Source: Pacificoceanicola onchidii (lineage in GTDB: Bacteria > Pseudomonadota > Alphaproteobacteria > Rhodobacterales > Rhodobacteraceae). From it: a stretch of DNA of 64,000 bases. The notes under the pieces were generated by a model. The model was not told the DNA's origin and did not search any database. It saw only the letters and a list, made by a program, of their open reading frames with translations. The DNA is taken from NCBI RefSeq assembly GCF_004804335.1, contig NZ_SRXY01000001.1, positions 124,001 through 188,000 of the forward strand, written 5' to 3'. Made by a program: the position numbers and the translations under genes. Shown one piece after another: positions 44,517-54,966 of this stretch (position 1 is the stretch's first letter; each line of letters begins with the position of its first letter).

Positions 44517-46994
44517 TCAGAGCGTCGGTCGGGTTGCTGCTAAATCGAGCGAGAACAGGTTCTCAATAAACGACTGGTGGCCGTTCTCGATGGCCTCCGG
44601 TTCAATGCCGAGCTTCTCGGCATAGCGTGCGTTCATGCCCTCGATGATTGTCATGACATCTTCGCCGAGCAGTTCTGCCTTGGTCGGGAGTGTCATGGTG
44701 TAGGCATAGGAAGCGATCGGACTAAGATGCTTGGTGATCCGTGTCTTCTCAATCTCCGAAATCGAAGCCTGCATGCAGGCCTGGAAGCACCAATAGCAAG
44801 TCGCCCAGCACTCGACGATGTCGTCAGGTATCTGGTCGTGCTCGTTGCTTAGATAGAGCTGACGGATGGCCGGATCGTTGCCGCCGAATACGGTGAATAG
44901 CAGCCTTCCCATGACAAAGGGCCAGCTGTCTTTATCGCCTTCGGCAGGCAGAACCTGGATAGAGGCGCGCGGTGGTTGCTTGCCTTTCTTGGCGTCCGAT
45001 CCCTTCCACGACGCAGCCGCGACAATCATCAGCAGTGCGCGCAGGCGCAGGATATCGCGATTGTCCAGCTTGCCGGTTTCTTGCCGCTCCTTGATGCGTT
45101 GGCCGAATTTGAGTGTAGCGCTGACGAGCTGGTCTTTGGTGACTTTGCGCTGTGCCGCTATGCGTTTGCGCGCCGCTTCCTCCCGCTCTTCCTCTTCCGG
45201 CGACTTTTTTTCTTTCCCGAAGTCCGCCCCAGCGGCGATCGCGGCTTCCGCGTTGTCGGTTTCATCGCCGAGATTGAACGCGTCGCGCATCAGGTCATCA
45301 TCATCGGCCTCGTCGATCTCGTCGCGCTGGCCGTCCATGCCGAGGATGCGGTTCAGAAACCCGCGCACGAGCGTGACTTCGCTCCCCGCGAGGCTGTTAT
45401 GTGTCAGGCTGGCTTGATCAGCGCGCGGACGTCGACCGGCGATAAATTGTTCGTAGCTGAGTACTTCATAGTGCGCCCCAGACTCGCCATCGTTACTGTG
45501 ACCTGCTTTCGGGATCGAGATCGGCGCTTTGTCCTTGGCTGCATCCGGTTCGAGCCGTTCCAGGACATCGAGCACTTCCATCAGCATCAAACCGGCTTCG
45601 GTTTCTTCATCGAGACCGCGCAGGGCATTCTCAGTTTTGCGCGAGCGTGTCTCCCTGATGGCCGAGCTCAAGCGGTCGATGAGCGTGGCGATGGCGGGTG
45701 CCGACCGATGACCGTCAGTGAAGACCAGACGGACGAAGGACGGCCCGACATCCGTGCTGGAAATCTGGAAGCGCAGACTGCGCTCGCTGTGCAGCGGAGA
45801 CAAGGTGCAAGGGATTACCGATCCGTTCTGATCGAGCAGTTCGATGGTGCAACCGGCGGGATCGATGGAGGATGCAGGCCGCCAGACCAGCACATCAACC
45901 CTGACCTCGAATTGGCCGGGAGCTTGTTCTGCCAGCTCTTCCAGCGGCAGATCGTCATCGAGTTCGGGTTCGTCGATTTCTGCGGGCTCGATCGTGTGCT
46001 CTTCATGGAGGACACCGGCGAGATCGAGCACCTGTATGATGGTGTCGGGCGGCAGCTTTCGGTAGAGGCAGACTTCTTCGTTCTCACCGACATAGCCCTC
46101 GCGACCGAGTGCCGCGAGCGTGCAGTTGGCGCTGCCGAACAGAACGTGATCGGCGTCAGGGGTTTGCGCGATAATGGTTTTTGCGTGGATGAAGCGTCCT
46201 TCCCGAAACCCGTTGCGACGGTAGAGTTTTAGGTTGGGTAGTGCGCTTGCGGCGTCCTTCGGGAACTGGACGACCGCAGGGTCGATCACCACAGAAACCT
46301 CTTCGGGTGATAGCCGGTCGTTCAGATAGGACAGTGCCGCAAGGCCCATGTCCCAATACGGGCTTACGACGATCAGCCGTGTGACCGGTTCGTCGATGAG
46401 ATCGGCAAAGCGCTGGCCAATGCCGGTCTCTTCTCCCGTTGTCAGAAATGCGGCTTCGGTCTTGTCCGCGAGGCCCATCTTCTCGGACGAGGCGACCGCA
46501 TCCCGAAGCCATGGCGCCCTTGCCAGCATCCAGTCTTGCTGGCCGCGCTGTGCTTCCTGATCATAACTGACAAAGCGTGTCAGATACTGCCATGCCGCCG
46601 CGACAATGCGCTGTTCTGCGGAATCTTCTTCACCGCAGCTGATTGTGCCGACCAGTTCGAGATTGCCCGCAAGGCCTGACGAGGTGATGTTCGCGGAGCC
46701 GACGATGATGCGACCGCCCTTGCGTCCAATTTGCAGGAACAGCTTCGGGTGAAACACCTGGCGGGCGGTCGCACCCGTGACCGTGTAGAGCTTGCCCGCA
46801 TGGTCCGGCAGCGTCGATGCACCGGTGAGGGCGTGCGTCAGCATTCTGGCGTCGGGAATGACGATGTTGTTGCGACAGCCTGCACCGCACAGGCGCGGCA
46901 GTACGATGTTCTCGTAGGCGTCGAAATCGATCCCGAATGTCGTCAGGATGCTGCTGTGATAGCCCTTGTCGGCGAAGCGCTCGTAGAGTTTCAT
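44517..46994 (-). CDS. Phospholipase D-superfamily nuclease, multidomain
   Basis: An 825-residue protein. Two PLD-type half-sites are visible: H82-x-K84 with GSAN (99-102), and H270-x-K272 with GSAN (287-290), so one active site can form, as in PLD nucleases. An acidic stretch follows, then a middle region, a charged coiled segment near residues 610-640 (EEEEREEAARKR), and a helical C-terminus. It starts in a 4-base overlap with the upstream gene. No helicase or SMC motif. Probably the effector of a defence operon. Confidence 0.78.
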   Translation of the reverse strand: MKLYERFADKGYHSSILTTFGIDFDAYENIVLPRLCGAGCRNNIVIPDARMLTHALTGASTLPDHAGKLYTVTGATARQVFHPKLFLQIGRKGGRIIVGSANITSSGLAGNLELVGTISCGEEDSAEQRIVAAAWQYLTRFVSYDQEAQRGQQDWMLARAPWLRDAVASSEKMGLADKTEAAFLTTGEETGIGQRFADLIDEPVTRLIVVSPYWDMGLAALSYLNDRLSPEEVSVVIDPAVVQFPKDAASALPNLKLYRRNGFREGRFIHAKTIIAQTPDADHVLFGSANCTLAALGREGYVGENEEVCLYRKLPPDTIIQVLDLAGVLHEEHTIEPAEIDEPELDDDLPLEELAEQAPGQFEVRVDVLVWRPASSIDPAGCTIELLDQNGSVIPCTLSPLHSERSLRFQISSTDVGPSFVRLVFTDGHRSAPAIATLIDRLSSAIRETRSRKTENALRGLDEETEAGLMLMEVLDVLERLEPDAAKDKAPISIPKAGHSNDGESGAHYEVLSYEQFIAGRRPRADQASLTHNSLAGSEVTLVRGFLNRILGMDGQRDEIDEADDDDLMRDAFNLGDETDNAEAAIAAGADFGKEKKSPEEEEREEAARKRIAAQRKVTKDQLVSATLKFGQRIKERQETGKLDNRDILRLRALLMIVAAASWKGSDAKKGKQPPRASIQVLPAEGDKDSWPFVMGRLLFTVFGGNDPAIRQLYLSNEHDQIPDDIVECWATCYWCFQACMQASISEIEKTRITKHLSPIASYAYTMTLPTKAELLGEDVMTIIEGMNARYAEKLGIEPEAIENGHQSFIENLFSLDLAATRPTL

Positions 46995-48577
46995 GCAACA
47001 CCTGCCGCTTCTGCGCCAAGATCGGTCAGACCCTGACCTCCGACCAGATGGATGTCTTTGAGGAAGGTGATCGCGGGGCCGAGACGTGGGTTAGTGAAGA
47101 CCGGCCCGTCCTTTTCGCGCAGCCTGATGCGTCCCTCATCCATCTCGATGAGAAAAGTGTAATCTCGTTGGTAGCGGAATTTGCGCAGCGCCACCCACAT
47201 GTGGCGGCGTATGACCCGTTCCTCGACGATGTGTGCGATGATATCGGCAAACGGCTCCTTCAGGTTTCGGTCGAGGAAACGGGTCTCGCTCAGCAGCGAG
47301 CGGAAAGCGTCAGGATTGAAGTGGCCGAGCTCGGCAGCAATGTCGCGCTCGCCTACCTGACTGCGCTTATGGATGATCGCCAGCAGTTTGACGGCCTTCC
47401 ACGCAAGTTCGGGTGAGCAGAATTTCTCGTCATTGCGCCCCGCTCCGCGCACGATGTCGCGCGAGAGCGACCACTCGGAATGCGGATCGTTCGCAGCGTA
47501 GGCATTTGCGGCAGGATTCAGTTCTTCGAAGAAACTCTCCCAGTCTTCTGGCCATGTGTCGGCAGCATCACGGATTTGATCGACGCAAAGGCCGATGAGG
47601 CGCTCCAGCGTGATTCCTGCGGGAAAATTACCCAACTGATCGAGCGCGAATTTGAGCAGTGTCTCCATCACGATGTGGCTAAGGTCGTTGGCATGATAGA
47701 CCCACCAACGCTGACGCTGCGCTTCCAAAGAAGGGGATGCCAGATCGAGGGGGCGGCCTTCGCTTTCGTATCCCGCGTATAGAATCCATCTGATTTCATC
47801 CGGCTTGGGTTCACGGCCCAAAAGCCCCGCGACCTTCAGAATGAGCAGCACGCTCAGCCGTCGTGATAGTGCGGAGGCATCTTCTCTTTCGGGTTCTTTG
47901 AGCAAAATGTCCTGATAGCATGCGCGTTCCTTGCTTGATGGATCGATCTCGGAGGGTGCGAGTGCGGAAAACTCATCGAGCTCGGATATGCTAACAGAGC
48001 CGCGCTGGATCACTTCGAAGAAGCGACTGGCGAGCGGTCCCATCGCATCATCGAACACAGCCGCAAGCGGCTCGCCGATCTCTTCGGTGAGCACCGGTAT
48101 CGGATGTCCTACGGTGGTGAGGATACCAATCTCGGAAACCTGACTGCCATAGGCAGCGCCATAGGCGCCCCACGCTTGCTGGAGATAATGTGTCTCGCTG
48201 CCGGGTTCGGCGTCCTGCGCAAATTCGATGGTATCGCCGGTGGCGTTGTTCAGTTTCTTCGTGGCCCAGTCGATTCCGGCAACACCGGTTTCGCCGCCAT
48301 GCCGATAGGCGATCAGGGCGTAGAGCGCTTCGGTGCGGCGAATGTAGCGCTTCCATGTCTCGGGATTGGTGTCGCCGGTTTTCTGGCCGTAGGCCCGGTT
48401 GAGCCATGCGTAGAGGCCGTAATAACGCATGCGCAGCGTCACGTTGCTGATGCCGGGCAGGAACGTCTGATAGAGGTTGATGCTGCTATTCTGCATGCCA
48501 AGCGGATCGAGCCCGTTCTTGCTCCGGTACTCTGTCCACTCGGGGAAATTCACCTGCTCGTTTTCTTCACCATCCAT
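46991..48577 (-). CDS. Unrecognised protein, partner of the PLD nuclease
   Basis: A 528-residue mainly helical protein beginning MDGEENEQVNFPEW. It has no motif I can name; notable segments are LRMRYYGLYAWLNRAYG and RRHMWVALRKFRYQ. Its stop overlaps the ATG of the PLD gene (ATGA), a sign of stoichiometric co-translation. It may be the sensor or DNA-binding partner. Promoter expected in the 475-base gap upstream. Confidence 0.78.
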   Translation of the reverse strand: MDGEENEQVNFPEWTEYRSKNGLDPLGMQNSSINLYQTFLPGISNVTLRMRYYGLYAWLNRAYGQKTGDTNPETWKRYIRRTEALYALIAYRHGGETGVAGIDWATKKLNNATGDTIEFAQDAEPGSETHYLQQAWGAYGAAYGSQVSEIGILTTVGHPIPVLTEEIGEPLAAVFDDAMGPLASRFFEVIQRGSVSISELDEFSALAPSEIDPSSKERACYQDILLKEPEREDASALSRRLSVLLILKVAGLLGREPKPDEIRWILYAGYESEGRPLDLASPSLEAQRQRWWVYHANDLSHIVMETLLKFALDQLGNFPAGITLERLIGLCVDQIRDAADTWPEDWESFFEELNPAANAYAANDPHSEWSLSRDIVRGAGRNDEKFCSPELAWKAVKLLAIIHKRSQVGERDIAAELGHFNPDAFRSLLSETRFLDRNLKEPFADIIAHIVEERVIRRHMWVALRKFRYQRDYTFLIEMDEGRIRLREKDGPVFTNPRLGPAITFLKDIHLVGGQGLTDLGAEAAGVA

Positions 48578-49052
48578 AGACCTGTACTCTTGGTAATCGA
48601 CTGATTAGAAATCATACTCGGTGAGCATGAACCCAAGATCAAACTGCTTTTGCACAGCGCGCAAAGCCCGAAGACCCTCTGGACCTGTCGCCTTTTCAAT
48701 GCCATCGCCCTAGGATAACTGTGATTTTCCAACGGTTATGGGGCATTTCGGTGACCCATTGAAGGATGCATGGTTCGAACAACCTCGCACACCGTACCTA
48801 TCAGAACGCGATGAAAGTTTGTCTGTGTGTTGACTATCGTTTCCGTCGACCCTAACCGGACATTGCTCGCAACAAAATTCGCTGCGATGCAGCTTGCGGT
48901 TAGAAGTCATTCAATCAAACAGTGCATTCTGCTTGCTGGATGAAGGTGTTCAAGCCAACATCATTAGGCATGCCATTCAGAGCCCAACCTAGGTGATGTT
49001 CTCGCCGAAAAATTGAAGAGATGAATTTTACTTACCTCAAAGGAATTACACT
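48578..49052. other. Intergenic stretch between two divergent defence genes
   Basis: 475 bases with lower GC than the surroundings and no convincing gene on either strand. It must carry the promoters of the PLD operon (leftward) and of the GIY-YIG-like gene (rightward). No clear repeat found. Confidence 0.5.
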
Positions 49053-49985
49053 GTGAACGATGAGAACGATAAGTTAAAGGCATTGATGGGCGCAAAACGC
49101 TTCGATGTTGAACATGCTCTAGGGATGTACGCCCTCAGCTTCTTTCATTTTCCTGCAAAACATCTCTACGATAGCGATCTATTGGAAAGGCTAGGTGAGA
49201 GAGCACAAAACGCCCACATCTACTTAGTGGGTTTTGTGCCCAGAATCGATTTGGTGGGCGCGCGACAGGACGGACGAAAGCTCCTAGTCGAATTCCAAAG
49301 ATGCCGAACAGCTTTGGCAGTGGAGCTCCCAATACCTGAGGGACTTGAACTCAATTACGTAGGAGAGACATGGCATTTTACCGACGAAGAAGGAAACCGC
49401 TTCGCACCAACTGAAGAGCAATTGATGCAAGCGTTCACTCTGCAGCATGGGACCCCGGAATTTGAAGTTGTCTATGTCGGGCAGGCGTATGGTAAAGATG
49501 GTTCACGTAGTGCCATTGACCGGCTTCGCAAACACGAGACGTTGCAGAAGATTGCACTTACGGGAGTGCCTGACGGATACCGACTTGAATTACTCTTGCT
49601 TGAGATCGAGCCAGCAACCACGATGTTCACTGTTTTGAATCCTTGGGCGAAAGACTCGTCAGCCGGCCAGGATCGGATCGGCCAAGGCCTCGACAAGTTA
49701 TTTGGCACCAGTGAGCATGAACGTATCACACTTTACGAGGCGTCTCTCATTCGTTACTTTCGCCCACACTACAATACCGAATTCAAAAATAGTTTCCCTT
49801 CAACTCATCTAAAGGTATTGGCAGACTGTTACGATAAGGATTTCGCTGCTGTCGTAGCTGAGATATGTTTCGATGTTCCACCGTTTCAGCTGTTCTCAGA
49901 ATCAGCTCCAGTTCAACAGGACATTATTGTTCGACATGATCTTCACAATGCTACGGATCGAAAGGTTTTCTTCTCTACTGAGTAA
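49053..49985 (+). CDS. GIY-YIG-like protein
   Basis: A 310-residue protein. Residues about 138-240 show a GIY-YIG-type pattern: VVYVGQAYGKDGSRSAIDRLRKH, a later glutamate in YEASLIRYF and an asparagine in PHYNTEF. The first GIY is degenerate (VVY-VGQ). The N-terminal 130 residues are unfamiliar. GTG start at 49053 has AAGGA eight bases upstream. Lower GC than its neighbours. It stands alone and may be a defence nuclease. Confidence 0.62.
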   Translation: MNDENDKLKALMGAKRFDVEHALGMYALSFFHFPAKHLYDSDLLERLGERAQNAHIYLVGFVPRIDLVGARQDGRKLLVEFQRCRTALAVELPIPEGLELNYVGETWHFTDEEGNRFAPTEEQLMQAFTLQHGTPEFEVVYVGQAYGKDGSRSAIDRLRKHETLQKIALTGVPDGYRLELLLLEIEPATTMFTVLNPWAKDSSAGQDRIGQGLDKLFGTSEHERITLYEASLIRYFRPHYNTEFKNSFPSTHLKVLADCYDKDFAAVVAEICFDVPPFQLFSESAPVQQDIIVRHDLHNATDRKVFFSTE

Positions 49986-50194
49986 CAGTTATCTCCCCGT
50001 CACATCCATTCAATGGCTGATTTCAGTGATGCGATGTATGTGCAGTCAAACCGGTTTTTCGACAAGCGGAAATTGAACTTCATTCATTCTTGCGTAGAAT
50101 CATATCAAATGTGTGCTCGACACAGTTGAGAACTTGCCACTTAAGCTCGCCTCTTGATAGCAATGCGTAGAGTAAGGATTAAGCGTGTATCTGA

Positions 50195-50998
50195 ATGAGT
50201 ATTGAACCACTGCGGAAACGCAAAACTAGCGGCGAACTCTATACGCGACGGTCACCAACGATACAGTACATCGAGAAGAGCCTTCACTGGTCCTTCGATG
50301 ATCTGCTTGACCGCGCGTCGATACGGGATAGGAATCGGGGCGAGTACGTCCCGTCTGAAGTGCTCGTCTATTATCTACGCCAGACGAAGTCAGACAATGC
50401 GGATGGTCGGTTCATTCAGCTCTACGACATTCTGCGCGATCGGGTTGAAGCAGCGTGTCCGAGGGCAAACCGGCACATGGGTGAAAAAGTTCATGAAGAT
50501 GCGCGTCTTTCTGAAATTCGTGACGCAACCGTCGATCATGTCACGGAGCTGATGTTCACCGACCGGCAGGACTATGACGAACAACTCGATATCTATGAAG
50601 TTGTCTTCGACAAGGCTGTTCGCGCGGCGCACATCACGAAGCTCCGCAAAGTAAGCCGACGGGAAAACGCGAGCGAGGACATCGAGGACGAAGTCACCGG
50701 CGAGGTGCGCGCTATCGTCGAAGCCGCTCTGGACCGATACAAGAAAGTCGGCCTCACGGCTGAAGAGGATCTCGATTACCGGATTCATCTGCGTGACGCG
50801 ATTAACGCTCTACCGACAGACGAACGAGAGGTAATTGATTTGATACTCGCAGACATTCCTATTGAGACGAACAAAGATGGCGAACCCTCGATGACGGAAC
50901 TTTTGGGCTGCGTTGAAAAGACTGTGCGCAACCGACGAGAACGTGCTTTTAAGAAAATTCGGCAAGCGCTGGAACTGGAGGTTGGTGATGGCCAATAG
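50195..50998 (+). CDS. Sigma-70-like factor heading the ubiquitin-like operon
   Basis: A 267-residue protein whose C-terminal 70 residues resemble sigma region 4 (INALPTDEREVIDLILADIP, then TVRNRRERAFKKIRQAL as recognition helix). The central part is helical and could be region 2. It is likely an alternative sigma factor or a regulator built on that fold. It overlaps the next gene by 11 bases, and so heads a six-gene operon. Confidence 0.7.
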   Translation: MSIEPLRKRKTSGELYTRRSPTIQYIEKSLHWSFDDLLDRASIRDRNRGEYVPSEVLVYYLRQTKSDNADGRFIQLYDILRDRVEAACPRANRHMGEKVHEDARLSEIRDATVDHVTELMFTDRQDYDEQLDIYEVVFDKAVRAAHITKLRKVSRRENASEDIEDEVTGEVRAIVEAALDRYKKVGLTAEEDLDYRIHLRDAINALPTDEREVIDLILADIPIETNKDGEPSMTELLGCVEKTVRNRRERAFKKIRQALELEVGDGQ

Positions 50999-51536
50999 AG
51001 AAGACGTCCTCAACGACTTCACCGTGGAAGAGGAGATGTCGCCTGCAATTCTCAAGGCATACCTCCAGCGTTTCCCGGAATTCACCCAGGACCTCCTTGC
51101 GCTCTTCAACGAACTGTCGATGAGCGATTTGGCGTCGGCTGAGGCAAGTCTTCCACTTGAAACCAAGGCTGTAAGCGCGGAAGCGCTGCGCGTCCAACAC
51201 GTCCGACAATCCCTTTTCGGAACAGGTGTAAGGGAATTTGCCCGTGACCTCGGTCTTCCTCGAGCCTTCTTCACCGGCTTGACCGCCGAAGTTGTCCATA
51301 TCGCGTCGATGCCAACGAGCCTGTTGAAAACTCTGGCAAATAAGCTCGGCGTACACATGCAGGATGTCATCAGCGGCATGCAGCAAGGGGATGGGCACGC
51401 CGTTTCGATGAAATCAGATGTAAAGCCAGGAGCCGTGCCACCGATCGACTTCCAAGATTACGTTGGTCGCGCCGGTCTTTCCGAGGAGGAGCAGCGCGTG
51501 TTGCAGTCGCTGCTATCTGATGATGGATCGGATTGA
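50988..51536 (+). CDS. Small regulator-like protein of the ubiquitin-like operon
   Basis: A 182-residue protein starting [10 protein letters not shown]. The middle ([26 protein letters not shown]) is a likely helix-turn-helix of XRE type, followed by [10 protein letters not shown]. It overlaps genes on both sides. Combined with an ImmA-type protease domain in the next protein, it recalls XRE-ImmA pairs in which the protease removes the repressor; that would make it the protease target. Inference. Confidence 0.62.
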   Translation: MANREDVLNDFTVEEEMSPAILKAYLQRFPEFTQDLLALFNELSMSDLASAEASLPLETKAVSAEALRVQHVRQSLFGTGVREFARDLGLPRAFFTGLTAEVVHIASMPTSLLKTLANKLGVHMQDVISGMQQGDGHAVSMKSDVKPGAVPPIDFQDYVGRAGLSEEEQRVLQSLLSDDGSD

Positions 51537-54500
51537 AGCGATACGCGCACGCGCGACCGATCTTCATAATCACCGTGTGAACAAGGGCGGCGATCCCACA
51601 CAGCCTTATGAATTCGTTTTGGCTGAAGCCGGAGTTCGCGATCTTGAGGTTAGAAGACTTCCAGCGGGTCATCCGCAGCTCAAAGGCGGCAAAGCTCTTC
51701 TGCAACGGGCATCTGCCACCATCCTGCATGAAGACACGGGCAATATATTTCTCGACGCTTTCCTAGTCGCGCACGAAATCGGGCACCACGAATTTGGTGG
51801 TGAAGTAGACATACCGCCAACCATGGAGGTCGATCCAGCGCGGTCTGCAGACCCGTCATCTGTCGGCGCTGATCGAGTAGTCGACTATAGCAATCGCGCA
51901 CGCGAGGAGGTCCAAATGGACCTCTTTGCACGCGAGCTCCTGTTTCCACGCTCATTGGCCTGGTCGTGGCATATCGACGAAGGTTTGAGCGCTAATGACA
52001 TCACCAAGAAGCTGGGTGCCCCCTATCCGATGGTGGCGGTTCAGCTTTTTGATGCGCTCTTTCTTCCGCAGAATGAGCCGGATGAGGATGCGGCCTCGCC
52101 GCCCAAACCCTTGAACGAAGAACAGCGACGCGCGGCTGAACATGAAGGCAAGGCCTTGCTCCTGAAAGCTGGGCCTGGCACCGGAAAAACTCAGACGCTC
52201 GTCGGCCGGCTGTCGGTATTGAAGGACCGAAGCGTCGATCCAGAGAGCATCTTGCTGCTCACCTTCTCCAACAAGGCGGCCGGTGAAATGACGGATCGTG
52301 CCATGCTGGCCTGGCCGGAAGCAGCCGGGTCTGCGTGGATCGGAACATTTCATTCTTTTGGGCTCGACCTTCTGCGCCGGTTCCATGATCGGGCAGGATT
52401 GCCTCCGAACCCGCGCTTGATCGATGCCACGGAAGCCATAGCACTTCTTGAGGACGAATTCCCGCGCCTGAGGCTAAAGCATTTCAACGATCTTTGGGAC
52501 CCAACCGACAATTTGCGGTCCATCCTTTCGGCAATCTCCCGGGCGAAAGACGAAGTTGTCGATCAACATCGCTACCGCGAGCTGGCGCAACAGATGGCTG
52601 ATGCGGCGGAGGCGGAAGAAGACAAGATAGCTGCGGAGAAGTGCCTCGAGATCGCCTCCGTTTACGACCTCTATGAACAATTGAAATCCGAGCGTGGTGC
52701 GGTCGATTTCGGTGATCTTGTCGCCCGCCCAACGGCCTTGATCGAATCCGACGAGGCCGTGCGAAAGGAGTTGCAAGGGCGATATGAACACGTCCTTGTC
52801 GACGAGTATCAGGACGTGAACCGCGCAAGCGTTCGGCTTCTGCGCGCTCTCAAACCAGACGGCAAGAACCTCTGGGTCGTGGGAGATGCCAAGCAATCGA
52901 TCTACCGTTTTCGGGGCGCGTCCTCCTACAATATCGACCGGTTCGAGGCCGAAGACTTCCCGGGTGGGACGTCGATGCAACTCAGTATGAACTACCGATC
53001 GTCTCAGGAAATCTGCGACACGTTCAGCGCTTTCGCGGCGACGCGCATGGCGGCTACGGGTTTTCAGGCAAATGCCTTCAAGGGCAAAAGCGGTGTATCG
53101 CCCTTTTTCGTTTCTGTTGACTCCAAAGATCACGAGATTGACGAAATCGCAGCACGCATAATGGCTGCCTGCGATGATACGACCGCGTTTCGCGATCAGG
53201 CCGTGATCTGCAAGGGAAATGCACGTTTGGCAGAAATAGCTGCGGGCCTCGAGGCGCGTGGGATCCCGGTGCTGTTCCTCGGTCCATTGTTCGACCGGCC
53301 GGAGATCAAGGAAGCATTGTCCCTCCTATCGCTCGTGATCGATCCAAGGGCTATGGGGCTGACGTGCATGGCTTCGATTTCGCCATTTCAGATGTCTATC
53401 GAAGACGTCGCCGTCGCCATCGAAACAGTTCGGGCTGGCAAGAAGCCTCTGCCGCTCGACTGGCGCATTATATTAGCAACAGCACCAGGGATGGGCGAGC
53501 CGGGTCGGGCCTCAGCGAAAGCTCTTATTAATGCGTTTGAGGGAATCGAGCCTACGACAACCGCGTGGCAGGTGATCACGAAAATCTATCTGGATCGCAC
53601 CCGCCTTGCCGCCGACATCGCTAAACAGGCGCGTGAGGGGAACGCCAACCCTGCGCTTGCCCTCTGGCAATTCCAAAACTTCCTGCGCTCAACCCTTCCC
53701 GAAAAATCAGGCTACCCTATCCGCGATCTCCTGGAACATATCCGGCGTCTGGTGATCCTGTCGGACGAACGGGATTTACGCGATCTGCCTGCCGCTGCCC
53801 AGAGCATAGACGCTGTTCGTCTGATGACGATCCACGGAAGCAAGGGGCTTGAGTTCAAGGTGCTTCATCTCCCGTCTTTGACAAGCGGCTCGATCCCACG
53901 CTCGGCCAAACAGAGCCGTGGCCTTCCTCCACCCGACGGCATGATCGAGGGCCCGGTGTTTCGAGGATGCGACGCAATAGATGCTGGCCACGATGAGGAA
54001 CAGCGTTGTTTGTTCTTCGTAGCGCTATCCCGGGCGGAAGACGGTTTGTTCCTCTACGCGCCCAACAAAAAATCCAATGGTCATCGGCAGAGCCGGTCCA
54101 ACTTTGTCGACGACATTTCGGGCTATTTGTCCGATCAAGCCCCGATTTCCGCGGTGAGAGATGTCACAGGCGAGGCTGAGCGCTTCACATTGGAGGTCGA
54201 TGGAATTGCCCGCATGTCGCCGTCTCAACTCGCGACTTTCGACAAATGTCCGCGGCGATTCTTCTTCGCCCATGTGCTGCAGGTTGGTGGGCGGCGCATG
54301 GAGTCCGCGCCCATGCGCATGCACAACGCCGTACAGGCTGTTGTCGATGAGTTGACAACTCGCCCAAACTACGCCCCCGACGAGACCGAGATGCGTACGA
54401 TTATCGATGCCGCCTGGGCAGCGCACGGCCCGACTGACCACGGCTATGCCACCGAGTATCGGCAGATTTCCGATGAGTTGCTGCAATTCTTTATACAACT

Positions 54501-54936
54501 CCGGCACGGCGAGCACCGGCGGGTGCCGCAATCTCTCTCTCTTCGCTTCGGGGACGCCGAGGTCTTGGTGACTGCGCATGAGCAAATCGAGACCGGTCAT
54601 TCGACGGTGTTCCGGCGTATCCGCACAGGTCGCAAGACAAGCACGGCGTTGGATGCTCTTGATGCTGCCGCGTTTCAGATTGCAGCTGAAGGACGCGGGG
54701 AGGCGGAATTCGTGTTCTTGACAGGCGGTGATCTGGATCGCCTGAGTATGTCCGAAGGTAAAATCAAAACCCGAAAAAAGAAGATCGCAGACGCTGCGAT
54801 CTCAATCATTGAGGGCCGATTTCCACCCAACCGCAACGACCGATGTGCGCGATGCCCCTACTTTTTCATCTGTAATCCGCCACCATCCGGCACCCTCAGA
54901 AAAAAAATCGGATCAGGCTTACCGGATTCTTCCTGA
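51520..54936 (+). CDS. ImmA/IrrE protease + UvrD helicase + Cas4/AddB-like nuclease fusion
   Basis: A 1138-residue fusion. An ImmA/IrrE metallopeptidase domain (about 1-190) carries HEIGHH near residue 85. A UvrD/Rep SF1A helicase follows: Walker A AGPGTGKT at about 217-224, DEYQD Walker [22 protein letters not shown] and VALSRAED. The C-terminal part has the iron-sulfur cysteine spacing of AddB/Cas4 nucleases (C in DKCPRRFFF, then [10 protein letters not shown]), but the strand that normally carries the catalytic Asp and Lys reads RRIRTGRK, so the nuclease looks degenerate. Overlaps the previous gene. Confidence 0.85.
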   Translation: MMDRIEAIRARATDLHNHRVNKGGDPTQPYEFVLAEAGVRDLEVRRLPAGHPQLKGGKALLQRASATILHEDTGNIFLDAFLVAHEIGHHEFGGEVDIPPTMEVDPARSADPSSVGADRVVDYSNRAREEVQMDLFARELLFPRSLAWSWHIDEGLSANDITKKLGAPYPMVAVQLFDALFLPQNEPDEDAASPPKPLNEEQRRAAEHEGKALLLKAGPGTGKTQTLVGRLSVLKDRSVDPESILLLTFSNKAAGEMTDRAMLAWPEAAGSAWIGTFHSFGLDLLRRFHDRAGLPPNPRLIDATEAIALLEDEFPRLRLKHFNDLWDPTDNLRSILSAISRAKDEVVDQHRYRELAQQMADAAEAEEDKIAAEKCLEIASVYDLYEQLKSERGAVDFGDLVARPTALIESDEAVRKELQGRYEHVLVDEYQDVNRASVRLLRALKPDGKNLWVVGDAKQSIYRFRGASSYNIDRFEAEDFPGGTSMQLSMNYRSSQEICDTFSAFAATRMAATGFQANAFKGKSGVSPFFVSVDSKDHEIDEIAARIMAACDDTTAFRDQAVICKGNARLAEIAAGLEARGIPVLFLGPLFDRPEIKEALSLLSLVIDPRAMGLTCMASISPFQMSIEDVAVAIETVRAGKKPLPLDWRIILATAPGMGEPGRASAKALINAFEGIEPTTTAWQVITKIYLDRTRLAADIAKQAREGNANPALALWQFQNFLRSTLPEKSGYPIRDLLEHIRRLVILSDERDLRDLPAAAQSIDAVRLMTIHGSKGLEFKVLHLPSLTSGSIPRSAKQSRGLPPPDGMIEGPVFRGCDAIDAGHDEEQRCLFFVALSRAEDGLFLYAPNKKSNGHRQSRSNFVDDISGYLSDQAPISAVRDVTGEAERFTLEVDGIARMSPSQLATFDKCPRRFFFAHVLQVGGRRMESAPMRMHNAVQAVVDELTTRPNYAPDETEMRTIIDAAWAAHGPTDHGYATEYRQISDELLQFFIQLRHGEHRRVPQSLSLRFGDAEVLVTAHEQIETGHSTVFRRIRTGRKTSTALDALDAAAFQIAAEGRGEAEFVFLTGGDLDRLSMSEGKIKTRKKKIADAAISIIEGRFPPNRNDRCARCPYFFICNPPPSGTLRKKIGSGLPDSS

Positions 54937-54966
54937 TGCCGCGATTGTCCTTGTGAAGGCGCAGAC

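Noticed and set aside
44976-46232. 418-codon plus-strand frame inside the PLD nuclease gene
   Set aside because: The minus strand has HxK/GSAN motifs and operon overlaps; the plus frame has none.
48550-48910. Two short minus-strand frames upstream of the 528-residue gene
   Set aside because: No ribosome sites and no coherent composition; most likely promoter region.
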